In this document: piece after piece, positions 52,328-60,991 of the stretch
How the letters are laid out: the number at the start of each line of letters is the position of its first letter
Position numbering within the stretch: the first letter of the stretch is position 1
Source: Korobacter sp963758505
GTDB taxonomy: Bacteria; Acidobacteriota; Terriglobia; Terriglobales; Acidobacteriaceae
Reading direction: 5' to 3'
Length of the DNA stretch: 64,000 bases
Assembly (NCBI GenBank): GCA_963758505.1
Contig: CAVWVJ010000001.1
Location: 1,674,001-1,738,000 of the forward strand
Notes under the pieces: generated by a model
What the model saw: only the letters and a program-made list of their open reading frames with translations
Told to the model about the DNA's origin: nothing
Databases searched by the model: none
Translations under genes and position numbers: made by a program

Positions 52328-53875
52328 CTATTCCCACTCAATCGTTCCCGGCGGCTTGGACGTGATGTCGTACACCACGCGGTTGATGCCCTTCACCTCA
52401 TTCACGATCCGATTGCTGATCGACTTCAGCACGTCGTAGGGCAGCGGGACCCAGTCGGCGGTCATGCCGTCTTCGCTGTGCACGCTGCGCACGGCGCAGG
52501 TGTAGGCATAGGTACGCTGGTCGCCCATGACCCCCACCGACATCACCGGCAGCAGCACGGCGAAGGATTGCCAGATCTTGGTGTAGAGCCCGGCCTTCTT
52601 GATCTCGCTGACGACGATGTGGTCGGCAAGCTGGAGCAGGGCGATACGCTCCGGGGTGACTTCACCGAGAATCCGGACGGCAAGGCCGGGGCCGGGGAAT
52701 GGCTGGCGGTTGAGAACGTCTTCCGGCATCCCCAGGTCGCGCCCGATGCGGCGCACCTCATCCTTAAACAAATCCTTTAAGGGTTCGATGAGCTTGAGCT
52801 TCATCTTCTCGGGCAGCCCGCCGACGTTGTGGTGGCTCTTGATGACCTGCGAAGGGCCGCGCACGGATTGCGATTCGATGACATCGGGATAGAGCGTGCC
52901 CTGGACGAGCCAATCGACTTTGCCGCTCTGCTGCTCGATGCGGTGGGCTTCCTGCTCGAAGACGGTGATGAACTCGTTGCCGATGATCTTGCGCTTCTTC
53001 TCGGGCTCGGTGACGCCCTTGAGCTTGCCGAGGAACAGGTCGGTGGCATCGACGCCGACGATGTTGAGGCCGAGCTTGTCGCGCAGATTGGTTTGCACGC
53101 TCGCGAACTCGTTGAGGCGGAGGACACCGTTGTTGACGAAGATGCAGGTGAGCTGTTTGCCGATGGCCTTGTGGACGAGCGTCGCGGCGACCGAGGAATC
53201 TACGCCGCCGGAGAGTCCGCAGATGACGTGGCCGCTGCCGACCTGCTGGCGAATGCGCTCGACGGTTTCGTCGATGAAGCGCGCCGGCGTCCAGTTGGGC
53301 TTGATCTTTACGATCTCGAAGAGGAAGTTACGCAGGATCTCGGTTCCCTGCCGGGTGTGGTGGACTTCGGGATGGAACTGGATGGCGTACCAGTTCTTCG
53401 CGGGATATTGAATTCCAGCCACGGCGTTGGCGGTCTTGGCGAAGAGGGTGAAGCCGTCGGGGAGCTTGTCGGCTTCATCGCCGTGCGACATCCAGACCTG
53501 GAGAGGGCCGGTGAGATGCGCGAAGAGCGGCGAGTCGGCGACGATTTCAACTTCGGCATGGCCGTACTCGCGCTTGGCGGCGGCGTGGACGGTGCCCCCG
53601 AGGTTGTGCGTCATCCATTGCAGGCCGTAACAGATGCCGAGCACGGGGAGGCCGAGTTGGAGAACTTTGGGATCGGCGGGCGGGGCGTCGGCGTCGTAAA
53701 CCGAGCTGGGGCCGCCGGAGAGGATGATGGCGGCGGGATTGTATTTCTGGATTTCGTCGAGCTTGGCGGTACAGGGCAGGACAACCGAGAAGACGCTTTG
53801 TTCACGGATACGGCGCGCAATCAGCTGGGTATATTGCGAACCGAAGTCGAGGATGACGATTGATTGGGTGTCCAC
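52328..53875 (-). CDS. guaA: GMP synthase (glutamine-hydrolysing)
   Basis: Converts XMP to GMP. A 515-residue protein from GTG 53875, where the family start IVILDFGSQYTQLIARRIRE follows at once; the frame is open further upstream without homology. The class I glutaminase domain has LGICYGLQWM with the nucleophilic Cys, and QFHPEVHHT. The ATP pyrophosphatase domain has the PP-loop GLSGGVDSSVAA. The C-terminal dimer domain ends with the conserved YDITSKPPGTIEWE. It is monocistronic between rpsA and a frameshifted membrane protein gene. Confidence 0.97.
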   Translation of the reverse strand: MDTQSIVILDFGSQYTQLIARRIREQSVFSVVLPCTAKLDEIQKYNPAAIILSGGPSSVYDADAPPADPKVLQLGLPVLGICYGLQWMTHNLGGTVHAAAKREYGHAEVEIVADSPLFAHLTGPLQVWMSHGDEADKLPDGFTLFAKTANAVAGIQYPAKNWYAIQFHPEVHHTRQGTEILRNFLFEIVKIKPNWTPARFIDETVERIRQQVGSGHVICGLSGGVDSSVAATLVHKAIGKQLTCIFVNNGVLRLNEFASVQTNLRDKLGLNIVGVDATDLFLGKLKGVTEPEKKRKIIGNEFITVFEQEAHRIEQQSGKVDWLVQGTLYPDVIESQSVRGPSQVIKSHHNVGGLPEKMKLKLIEPLKDLFKDEVRRIGRDLGMPEDVLNRQPFPGPGLAVRILGEVTPERIALLQLADHIVVSEIKKAGLYTKIWQSFAVLLPVMSVGVMGDQRTYAYTCAVRSVHSEDGMTADWVPLPYDVLKSISNRIVNEVKGINRVVYDITSKPPGTIEWE

Positions 53876-53963
53876 TTTTGAGTCTCGCAGAATGAGGAAA
53901 CAGTGTAAAGGGGGAGTAGCGATTTGTGCAGGAGGGATGGTTAGCTTTGGGGCGGGCCCCGGG

Positions 53964-54960
53964 CTATCCGCCATCCGGTGTCGGATACGGCGGGTTCGAG
54001 ATCGGCGGAACGGAAATGTCAGGGCGGAGATCGGGAATGGCGTAGCTGGGCTCCGGGCTGGGATGAAGCTCCTGCTCGGCGATTTCGATATATCCGGCGT
54101 AGCGGGCCACGAAGAGCAGGTCGGCCCCGGCGCAATAGAGCATGGTGCTCGCAAGAGCAGCGAGGAAGACCACGAACTTCGGAAGGATCTGCACGAAGCC
54201 CATGGGAATGGCCGCGACGCCGCTCATGAAAACGAACCAGACGAGGCGCAGCGCGAGATGGGCCAGGTTGAGGCCGAAGAGGCTCCCGGAGCGCGAGCGC
54301 GTGAGTTGCCAGGCGCCGAGCATCGCCCGTGGCAGGGTCAGCCCATCGCGCAGGGCGTAGATGGGCGCGAGCAGCAGGATCCAGTTAAAGAAAGACAGGA
54401 TGGCCGCCGCGGTCACGAACATCGCGAGAAATAAGAAAAGAAAAGCCGCGGTATGGACCTGGTCGCCGCTGGTGAGGAGTGCGGAGATGAACGCGCTGGC
54501 GAAGTAAACGGCGAGGCCGATCCAGAGCAGGGCCACGCGAAGGAACTGGATTGCGACGACGGTGCGCAGGTTGAGGCGCGTCGTACGCTCTTCCCCGTGG
54601 TCGATAGCGGCGCGTTCGAGGAGCACGCGGGTGTTGGCGGTACGCGCGATGCCCGCGGTGACGATCCACAGAAACGACAGGCTCACCCCGGCGATGAGCG
54701 CGAGTCGCGCGAGCAGTCCCCACTTGTCGTGCAGCAGGTCGCGCAGATACGTACTGGAGGACGACCGGGTTCCAGGTTCGCAGCAGGAGCTGGTTGGCCT
54801 TGGAAACTTCCACCGCGCGCAGAAAGACGATCGAGGCCCATCCGAGCAGGGCGAGCGCTATGCCTCCGAAGAGCCAGCGCCAGGCGATCTCCGCGAGCAG
54901 TACGGAGGGCTCGCGGCGCAGGGTGCGGAATCCGCGGGCGAAGGCGGAGGGACGAGGCAT
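53964..54960 (-). CDS. Multi-pass membrane protein, interrupted by a frameshift
   Basis: The N-terminal part (ATG 54960, MPRPSAFARGFRTLRREPSV, then a span FGGIALALLGWASIVFL) is in one frame to about 54750. The rest, from STYLRDLLHDKWGLLARL to the Pro-rich end PPISNPPYPTPDGG, is in another. Joined with one base removed the protein would be about 331 residues with six or so membrane spans and no motif I recognise. The span is 997 bases (1 mod 3), consistent with one extra base between about 54740 and 54775. Genuine decay and a sequencing indel cannot be told apart. Confidence 0.65.
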
Positions 54961-55061
54961 GTTGGCTAGGATACATGACTCTGCCGGCTCGATTGTTGCG
55001 ATGGGCCGCGTACGGTAAGCTGGAGAGTTTGGTCTCATTCATTGGAACGCGAGGGAATTTT

Positions 55062-56241
55062 ATGAAGCTCCTGGTTATCGGTGCAGGCATGATGGGCTCG
55101 GCGGCCGCGTACGACATGGCGCGTCAGGATGATGTTTCTGCGGTAACGCTTGCGGACGCGGACTCGAAGAGAGCGAAGGAAACCGCATCGCGCGTCAACA
55201 AGCTGGCGCGGACAAACAAGGTGACGCGCGGTCGCCATCGACGCGGCGAACGTGAAAAGCGCTGCCAGGCTGATGAAAGGCCATGACGGCGTTCTGTCGG
55301 CGGTTCCCTACTTTTTCAACCTCGGGCTGGCGAAAGCAGCCATCGAGACAAGAGCACATTTTGCCGACCTTGGCGGCAACAATGTCGTCGTCCGAAAGAC
55401 CCTGGAACTCGCGAAGCAGGCGGAGAAACGCGGCGTGGGACTGGCGCCGGACTGCGGGTTATCGCCGGGGATGGCATCCATCCTCGGGGGCGAGTTGGTG
55501 CGCCGCGTGGGTGGAAAGGCCGATGCGCTGAAGATTTACGTCGGAGGGTTGCCGCAGAAGCCGAAGATGCCGTTCGGCTATCAGCTGGTGTTCTCGGTCG
55601 AGGGACTGATCAACGAATATTGTGAGCCGGCACGGATTTTGCGCGGCGGTAAACTCATCACCGTCGAACCACTCTCGGAGATCGAGGAGTTCCAACTCGA
55701 AGGATGGCCGGCGCTCGAGGCCTTTCACACATCCGGCGGAACCTCGACCATGCCGGAGACGTTCGGCAAGAAAGTTGGCGAGTGCTTCGAGAAGACGATC
55801 CGCTACAAGGGTCATTGCGCGATGATTCGAACCCTCTACGACTTCGGCTTTTTTTCCAGCGAGAAGCGCAAGCTCGGCAAGATTGAGATTGCGCCTCGCC
55901 AACTGACGAGCAGCCTCTTCCTGGAGAAGTTCGTGGACGATGCGCCGGAAGCTACTATCCTGCGCGTAGAAGCTCACGCAGGAAAGACCGTTGCGTCATT
56001 TACACTGGTCGATAAGACGGACCGCAAGACGAAGCTCACGTCGATGATGCGAACCACCGCCTGGCCGGCTTCGATCGTTTTACAGATGATGGTGCGGGGT
56101 GAGATCGGCAAACGCGGAGACGTCCTGCAGGAGCGTGATGTTCCAGCAGAACGTTTTCTGGAAGAGATGGCAGCCCGCGGCCTTGCGATCGCATACCAAG
56201 TCCAGGGTTCGGGAACACATGCCATGAAAGCAGGAGCCTAG
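55062..56241 (+). CDS. Saccharopine-dehydrogenase/lysine-dehydrogenase-like protein, frameshifted
   Basis: Starts at ATG 55062 with GAGGG seven bases upstream and the Rossmann motif LLVIGAGMMGSAAAYDMA. The reading frame shifts between 55224 and 55231: before it reads NKLARTNKVT, after it VAIDAANVKSAARLMKGHDG and then the rest (FADLGGNN, GLAPDCGLSPGMASILGGEL). Removing one base gives 392 residues, the normal size for this family, which oxidises amino-acid adducts or L-lysine with NAD(P). The substrate is unknown. DoxX follows one base after the stop. Confidence 0.78.
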
Positions 56242-56242
56242 A

Positions 56243-56659
56243 GTGGGAGTGTTAAACAAGCTGCAACCGCTGTCGCTGTTCGTTCTGCGCCTCGTGCTTG
56301 GCGCCATCATGGTTGCCCATGGATGGCAGAAGATCCACGCCGGACCGGGACACTTCGTGCACACGGTCTCGGGGTTGGGTCTGCCGGGCTGGACGGCCTA
56401 CCTGTCGATCGCCGCAGAGTTCGTTGGCGGACTGCTTCTGATCGGCGGCTTTGCCACGCGCATTGCATCGCTGTTTGTTCTGATTGACATGGTCGTGGCC
56501 ATTTCCAAAGTGCACTTCCACCGCGGATTCTTCAATCAGAATGGCGGATATGAGTTTCCCTTGATGCTGGCCACGGTCGCGTTCGCGCTGATCTTCCTGG
56601 GCGCGGGTGAGCTCTCCATCGACGCTTTGCTCGGCCGCGGAGGCGGGGGAAGGAAATAG
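56243..56659 (+). CDS. DoxX-family membrane protein
   Basis: A 138-residue protein with four membrane spans. The N-terminal LFVLRLVLGAIMVAHGWQKI is the DoxX hallmark, followed by AEFVGGLLLIGGFATRIA and the end span ALIFLGAGELSIDALL. DoxX-like proteins are linked to redox or thiosulfate chemistry in some organisms, but most are uncharacterised. Start GTG 56243 lies one base after the preceding stop, with AGGAG six bases upstream, so the two genes are co-transcribed. Confidence 0.88.
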   Translation: MGVLNKLQPLSLFVLRLVLGAIMVAHGWQKIHAGPGHFVHTVSGLGLPGWTAYLSIAAEFVGGLLLIGGFATRIASLFVLIDMVVAISKVHFHRGFFNQNGGYEFPLMLATVAFALIFLGAGELSIDALLGRGGGGRK

Positions 56660-56672
56660 CGGTCGCGGAAAT

Positions 56673-56705
56673 AAAAAAGCGCACCGCTGGGTGCGCCTTT
56701 TTTTA
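56673..56705. terminator. Bidirectional terminator between doxX and the E1 gene
   Basis: Stem GCGCACC (56679-56685) / GGTGCGC (56690-56696), flanked by AAAAAA on the left and TTTTTTTT on the right. It serves both the plus-strand doxX operon and the minus-strand dehydrogenase gene. Confidence 0.85.
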
Positions 56706-56717
56706 TTGGCGGGAAGC

Positions 56718-58928
56718 TCAGTACTTGCTCATCTCCAGCATGGCCGCGAACAAGTCGTCGGACTGCGGCAGGATGACGTCTTCCAGTGCAGGCTGGTAAG
56801 CGATAAACGTATCCTTCGCAGCGACCCGTTTCACGGGAGCATCGAGATCTTCGAACAATTCTCCGGCAATGCGCGCCGCGATCTCGGCGCCATAGCCCCA
56901 GCTCAAGGTGTCCTCGTGCGCCACGATGACCCGGTTGGTCTTGCGAACCGACTCGGCAATCGCCTCCCAATCGTAAGGATTCAACGTACGGAGATCGATC
57001 AGCTCGACGCTGACGTTGTGGTCGCGCTCGATCTTCTGTGCCGCCTGCAGGGCGCGAGGTACCACCGCACCATACGTGATGACGCTGAGATCGCTTCCGG
57101 CTTTCACCGTCTTGGCTTTGCCGAAGGGAACCATGTAGTCCGGTCCGGGATAAGGCGAGCGGCCATAGGTTTCGCGGTAGAGGCGCTTGTGCTCGAGGAA
57201 GAGCACGGGATCGTCGCAACGGATGGCGGTGCGCAGCAGGCCGTTGGCGTCCAGAGCATTCGATGGGAAAACGACGCGCATACCCGGCGTGTGCGTGAAG
57301 ATGCTCTCCCCGCACTGCGAGTGGTAGATCGCACCGCCCGTCAGATATCCACCGATTGCGACCCGCACCACAGCGGGTGCCGAAAACGTGCCGTTCGACC
57401 GCCAGCGGATCACCGGCAGCTCGTTGCGAAGCTGGTGCATGGCGGGCCAGATGTAGTCGAAGAACTGAATTTCGACCACCGGTTTCAACCCGCGGGTAGC
57501 CATGCCGGTGGCGCGGCCAACGATGTTCGCTTCTGCGAGAGGTGAGTTGAAGACGCGATCGGCGCCGTACTCGATCTGCAGGCCGGAGGTAAGCTTGAAG
57601 ACGCCGCCCTTCCCTTTCACCTGCTTTTGCTTCAGGTAATCTTCGCGGCTGCAGTCGGCAACGTCTTCGCCGAAGATCACGATGCGCGGGTCGCGTTTCA
57701 TCTCGTCGCGCAGGCAGGCGTTGATGAGGTCGGCCATGGTCTTGGCCGGCGCGACGGCAGTCTCCCCTTCGACGTGCGCGGGAAAGACCGGCTTGTTGTC
57801 GAAGGCCGCGGCGGTAGGGTCGACTTCCTGCGAGTAAAGATGCTGGTTGTAGCTGTCGAGCGCCGGAATCGCTGCCTCTACCGCTCGATCCGACGACTCC
57901 TGCACCTCGGCATCGACCTCTTTTTCGACCTGGCGCAGATCCTTGTCTGTGGCCAAGCCCTCCGCCGTCAGGAACTTCTGGAATCGGACGATGGGATCGC
58001 GTTCCGCTTCGCTCTTGCGCTCGGCCTCCGGACGATAAAGCTTCTCGTCATCGGACAGCGAGTGCGAATAGGGACGGATCACGTGCCCGTGCACGAACGC
58101 CGGACCTTTGCCGGAGCGGATGTAGTCGATGGCGCGGCGGAAGGCGCGATAGCTCTCCAACAGGTCAGTGCCATCGCATTCTTCGAAGTGGAAGTTCGGA
58201 TAGTTCGCCACCAGCTTGCTGATGTTGCCGCCCGGGGTGTTGACTTCGACCGGTGTGGAAATGGCGTACTCATTATCTTCCACCACGAACAGCACCGGCA
58301 GTTTGCGATTCGAGGCCGTACTCAGCGACTCCCAGAACTCACCCTGGCTGGTGGTTCCATCGCCACACGAGACATAGCTGACTTCGTCGCCGTGGAAGTC
58401 GATGTCCTTGAATTGCCGGTAATCGCCTTCGGCTTTCGCCGCCGCCTCCGGGTGCGCGGCAAAGAACCGCCCTGCCTCGGCGCATCCCACGGCATGCAGC
58501 AACTGCGATCCGGTCGGCGAAGAGCCGGTAACGATATTCAGCGCTTTATGTCCCCAGTGCGAGGGCATCTGGCGTCCACCGGAGTTAGGATCGGCGGCAG
58601 CGCCCACCGCGCCGAGCAGCATCTCTTCCGCCGTCATGCCCAGGGCGAGACAGAGCGCGCGATCGCGGTAGTAGGGAAAGAACCAGTCGTATGCCGGCTT
58701 GAGCAGCAACCCGGCGGCGACGAGAAAAGCCTCGTGGCCGGCTCCTGAGATCTGGAAGAAAACGCGCTGCTGGCGTTTGAGGAGGATCTCGCGATCGTCA
58801 ATGCGGCGCGAGAGATACATGAGGCGATAGGCGCGAAGAAGATCCTCCCGCGTAAGGCCCTCGTACGTCTTGTCCACAGTCTTGTTGCTCGCAATCGCAG
58901 ACTTCGGCTCTGCCTTGGTCGTGGCCAT
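56718..58928 (-). CDS. Fused alpha-beta E1 of a 2-oxoacid dehydrogenase (branched-chain type)
   Basis: A 736-residue thiamine-diphosphate enzyme. The alpha part (about 1-370) has QRVFFQISGAGHEA, FPYYRDRALCLALGM, PSHWGHKALNIV and the ThDP motif SCGDGTTSQGEFWES ... VVEDNEYAISTP. The beta part (about 405-736) has INACLRDEMKRDPRIVIFGEDVA, FNSPLAEANIVGRATGMA and the EHKRLYRE / VITYGAVVPRAL segments. Separate alpha and beta subunits are the rule; a single chain like this occurs in several phyla. Substrates are probably branched-chain 2-oxoacids or pyruvate. No E2 or E3 gene lies in the window. Confidence 0.9.
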   Translation of the reverse strand: MATTKAEPKSAIASNKTVDKTYEGLTREDLLRAYRLMYLSRRIDDREILLKRQQRVFFQISGAGHEAFLVAAGLLLKPAYDWFFPYYRDRALCLALGMTAEEMLLGAVGAAADPNSGGRQMPSHWGHKALNIVTGSSPTGSQLLHAVGCAEAGRFFAAHPEAAAKAEGDYRQFKDIDFHGDEVSYVSCGDGTTSQGEFWESLSTASNRKLPVLFVVEDNEYAISTPVEVNTPGGNISKLVANYPNFHFEECDGTDLLESYRAFRRAIDYIRSGKGPAFVHGHVIRPYSHSLSDDEKLYRPEAERKSEAERDPIVRFQKFLTAEGLATDKDLRQVEKEVDAEVQESSDRAVEAAIPALDSYNQHLYSQEVDPTAAAFDNKPVFPAHVEGETAVAPAKTMADLINACLRDEMKRDPRIVIFGEDVADCSREDYLKQKQVKGKGGVFKLTSGLQIEYGADRVFNSPLAEANIVGRATGMATRGLKPVVEIQFFDYIWPAMHQLRNELPVIRWRSNGTFSAPAVVRVAIGGYLTGGAIYHSQCGESIFTHTPGMRVVFPSNALDANGLLRTAIRCDDPVLFLEHKRLYRETYGRSPYPGPDYMVPFGKAKTVKAGSDLSVITYGAVVPRALQAAQKIERDHNVSVELIDLRTLNPYDWEAIAESVRKTNRVIVAHEDTLSWGYGAEIAARIAGELFEDLDAPVKRVAAKDTFIAYQPALEDVILPQSDDLFAAMLEMSKY

Positions 58929-58956
58929 TCAATTCCTCGGATGAGAGCGATCGAAC

Positions 58957-59045
58957 ACGGGGCGGCGCGAGCATGTATGCCGGTCTGGTCCTACTGCTGC
59001 CTTCCAACCCGTCAAATCGACTTGCCGGGGACCCCCACTGGTGTT
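58957..59045 (-). ncRNA. ffs: Probable small SRP RNA (4.5S-like)
   Basis: The minus-strand read of 58994-59010 is GGGTTGGAAGGCAGCAG, matching the conserved apical part of domain IV of bacterial SRP RNA (GGAA tetraloop followed by the internal-loop AGCAG). Flanking bases could form the lower stem (GTC/GAC and GGGG/CCCC pairings). A TAGAAT box at 59052-59057 would start transcription near 59044. The 5' side differs from the usual CAGG, and ends are approximate, so a covariance-model search is decisive. It sits just upstream of the E1 gene. Confidence 0.6.
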
Positions 59046-59051
59046 CTCCCC

Positions 59052-59057
59052 ATTCTA
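59052..59057 (-). promoter_or_regulatory. Possible -10 box (TAGAAT) for the SRP-like RNA
   Basis: Read on the minus strand, TAGAAT precedes the RNA by about seven bases. It lies in the 34-base stretch between the RNA and the epimerase stop. No good -35 is seen. Confidence 0.4.
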
Positions 59058-59090
59058 GCGTAAGGACCCGCCCAGCCATTAGATGTTTTC

Positions 59091-60098
59091 CTAAGCCCCA
59101 TGGTGCAGCGCAAATTGTAATTCCCGGTCGCGCTGCTCATAGCCCGGGGGCGCGAGATCACGGTGCTCTCGATAGTACTCAACCAGCGTTTCCAGGCAGT
59201 CGCGGACAGGTGTATACGTCAACCCGAGTTCCTGCCTGCTGCGCTGGTTATCCAGGCTGGACATCCATGGATCGCTGAAGGGCGAACAATGCGGAAGCAG
59301 GCGCGCAGAATCGAGCAGCGGGCGTGGGAAGGCAGCGACCTGCAGCCGGGAACCGGCCATGCCGGCAGTGAGATCAAGGAACTCACGCAGCGATAATGTC
59401 TCGTCCTGCGAGATGTTGTAGGCACGGCCGATCGATTCGGAGTTCGCCAGGGAGGCCAGGATCGCACGCACCACGTCTTCCCCATAAACGTGCCGAAGCG
59501 GCAGCCCGGGATCGTCGGGAATCAGCAGCGTCCCACCATCCGACATGCGGAGAAGATAATTCTCCAGCCGGTGGAAGTGATCCCGTTCGCTGTTCACCAT
59601 GGGCAAGCGGAGAGATGTGAAAGGAAAGCCGTGTTTCGCGAATGTCTCGGCGAGCAGGTCTTCCGCCGCGCGTTTCTCCATCCCGTAGCTCCAGTTGCTG
59701 TGCTCGAAATGATTTTCTTTCGACGGCTCCGGCATAAGCGGGCCTGCATAATCCTCTTCGTGAAAAGGCCGCTCGGGCCCGATCCTCACCAGGTACACCT
59801 GCCCCGTGCTGATGAAGATGTAATGGCCGACCCGGCCCTGTAGTACGTCAATGGCAATCGCAGCGTCGCGCCCGTTATAGAGGGTCATATCGATCACCGC
59901 ATCGAATTCGCGAGAGCCGAGCAGGCGCTCGCAATCGTCGCGTTCCCCACGATCTCCGTGCAGCACCTCGACACCGCGCAGCGCTTTGAACAGGGTGCGT
60001 CCGCGATGAAAGATCGTGACGTGATGGCCTTCGGCGAGCATTGCGCGTACGATCGAAGGCCCGAGGTTGCGAGTGCCGCCAATGATGAGAACGCGCAT
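59091..60098 (-). CDS. NAD-dependent epimerase/reductase (extended SDR)
   Basis: 335 residues from ATG 60098, with AGGGA eight bases upstream. The N-terminus is RVLIIGGTRNLGPSIVRAML followed by VTIFHRGRT, the atypical GGTRxLG dinucleotide motif found in CSP41-like and uncharacterised bacterial epimerases. Other pieces are DGGTLLIPDDPGLPLRHVYGEDV and the late NISQDETLSLREFLDL. The usual catalytic Y-x3-K is reduced to a YGMEKRAAED segment (Y-x3-K kept). The substrate is unknown; it is a single gene divergent from gph. Confidence 0.85.
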   Translation of the reverse strand: MRVLIIGGTRNLGPSIVRAMLAEGHHVTIFHRGRTLFKALRGVEVLHGDRGERDDCERLLGSREFDAVIDMTLYNGRDAAIAIDVLQGRVGHYIFISTGQVYLVRIGPERPFHEEDYAGPLMPEPSKENHFEHSNWSYGMEKRAAEDLLAETFAKHGFPFTSLRLPMVNSERDHFHRLENYLLRMSDGGTLLIPDDPGLPLRHVYGEDVVRAILASLANSESIGRAYNISQDETLSLREFLDLTAGMAGSRLQVAAFPRPLLDSARLLPHCSPFSDPWMSSLDNQRSRQELGLTYTPVRDCLETLVEYYREHRDLAPPGYEQRDRELQFALHHGA

Positions 60099-60185
60099 CC
60101 GATAGTTCCCTTCTGAAAAACCCTTCTCTCGGAGCTTACTCGCATGGATCGAAACCGGCCAACCCGACATCTATACTGAAGAGAG

Positions 60186-60878
60186 ATGATTCAAGTAAAC
60201 CGAGCCTTACCTGCAGGCAAGATCAAGCTGGTTGTGTGGGATTTAGACGGCACCCTCGTGGACTCTGAGCTCGACCTGGCGCATTCCATCAATGCCATGC
60301 TCCGGCAATTCAAACGGCCGGAGCTGCCGGTAGAGACCATCGGCACTTTCATCGGCGATGGCGCCCCGATGCTCGTGCGCCGCTCCCTCGGCGATCCCAA
60401 TGACGAAGGTTTCGTCAAGGAAGCGCTGGAATATTTTCTGCTCTACTACCGCGAGCACAAGCTGGATAACACCTACGTTTACGATGGGATCCTCCCGGCG
60501 TTGCACGCCATCGGCGCGGCGCGCAACGGTACGCCGGCGCGGAAGCAGGCCATCCTGACCAATAAGCCGGTTCGGCCTTCCCGCGATATCGTGGCCGGCT
60601 TGGGGCTGGGAGAGTTCTTCGCGCAGGTGTATGGCGGCAATAGTTTCGAAACTAAGAAACCCGACCCCCTTGGCGCGAAGACCCTCATGCAGGAACTCGG
60701 AGCAACGCCCGGGGAGTCCGTGATGATCGGCGATTCGCAGAACGACAGCTTGACCGCGAAGAACGCCGGGATGTGGAGCATCGGCGTGACCTATGGCTTT
60801 TCGCCCGAGTCGCTAAAGCATGCCCCGCCGGATGTCGTGGTGGATACGCCGGAAGAGATCGCCCAGGTCCTGGGGTAG
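60186..60878 (+). CDS. gph: HAD-family phosphatase, phosphoglycolate phosphatase-like
   Basis: A 230-residue haloacid-dehalogenase hydrolase. Motif I is VVWDLDGTLVDSELDL (nucleophile and acid Asp), motif II AILTNKPVRPS, motif III FETKKPDPLGAKTL (Lys), motif IV MIGDSQNDSLTAKNAG. The alpha-helical cap after motif I (SINAMLRQFKRPELPVETIGTFIGDGAPMLVRRSL) is the Gph type, acting on 2-phosphoglycolate from oxidative DNA repair or photorespiration-like reactions. It is followed by uvrB. Confidence 0.88.
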   Translation: MIQVNRALPAGKIKLVVWDLDGTLVDSELDLAHSINAMLRQFKRPELPVETIGTFIGDGAPMLVRRSLGDPNDEGFVKEALEYFLLYYREHKLDNTYVYDGILPALHAIGAARNGTPARKQAILTNKPVRPSRDIVAGLGLGEFFAQVYGGNSFETKKPDPLGAKTLMQELGATPGESVMIGDSQNDSLTAKNAGMWSIGVTYGFSPESLKHAPPDVVVDTPEEIAQVLG

Positions 60879-60908
60879 TCCCAGCAGCGCGCCCTCCAAG
60901 GTTCCCGT

Positions 60909-60914
60909 TATAAT
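60909..60914 (+). promoter_or_regulatory. Likely -10 box (TATAAT) for uvrB
   Basis: Perfect TATAAT followed by AAAG, 77 bases before the uvrB ATG. No -35 fits well. No LexA-type operator was recognised nearby. Confidence 0.45.
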
Positions 60915-60991
60915 AAAGAGATACCCAGACGCCGAAATCCGCATCTGTGCGGCTTCCGGAACCTTTTGCTCTCGCTCTGGGGCGAATCTAC

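Noticed and set aside
58973..59278. Plus-strand 101-codon frame
   Set aside because: It covers the probable SRP RNA and the epimerase end; no start signal and no family.
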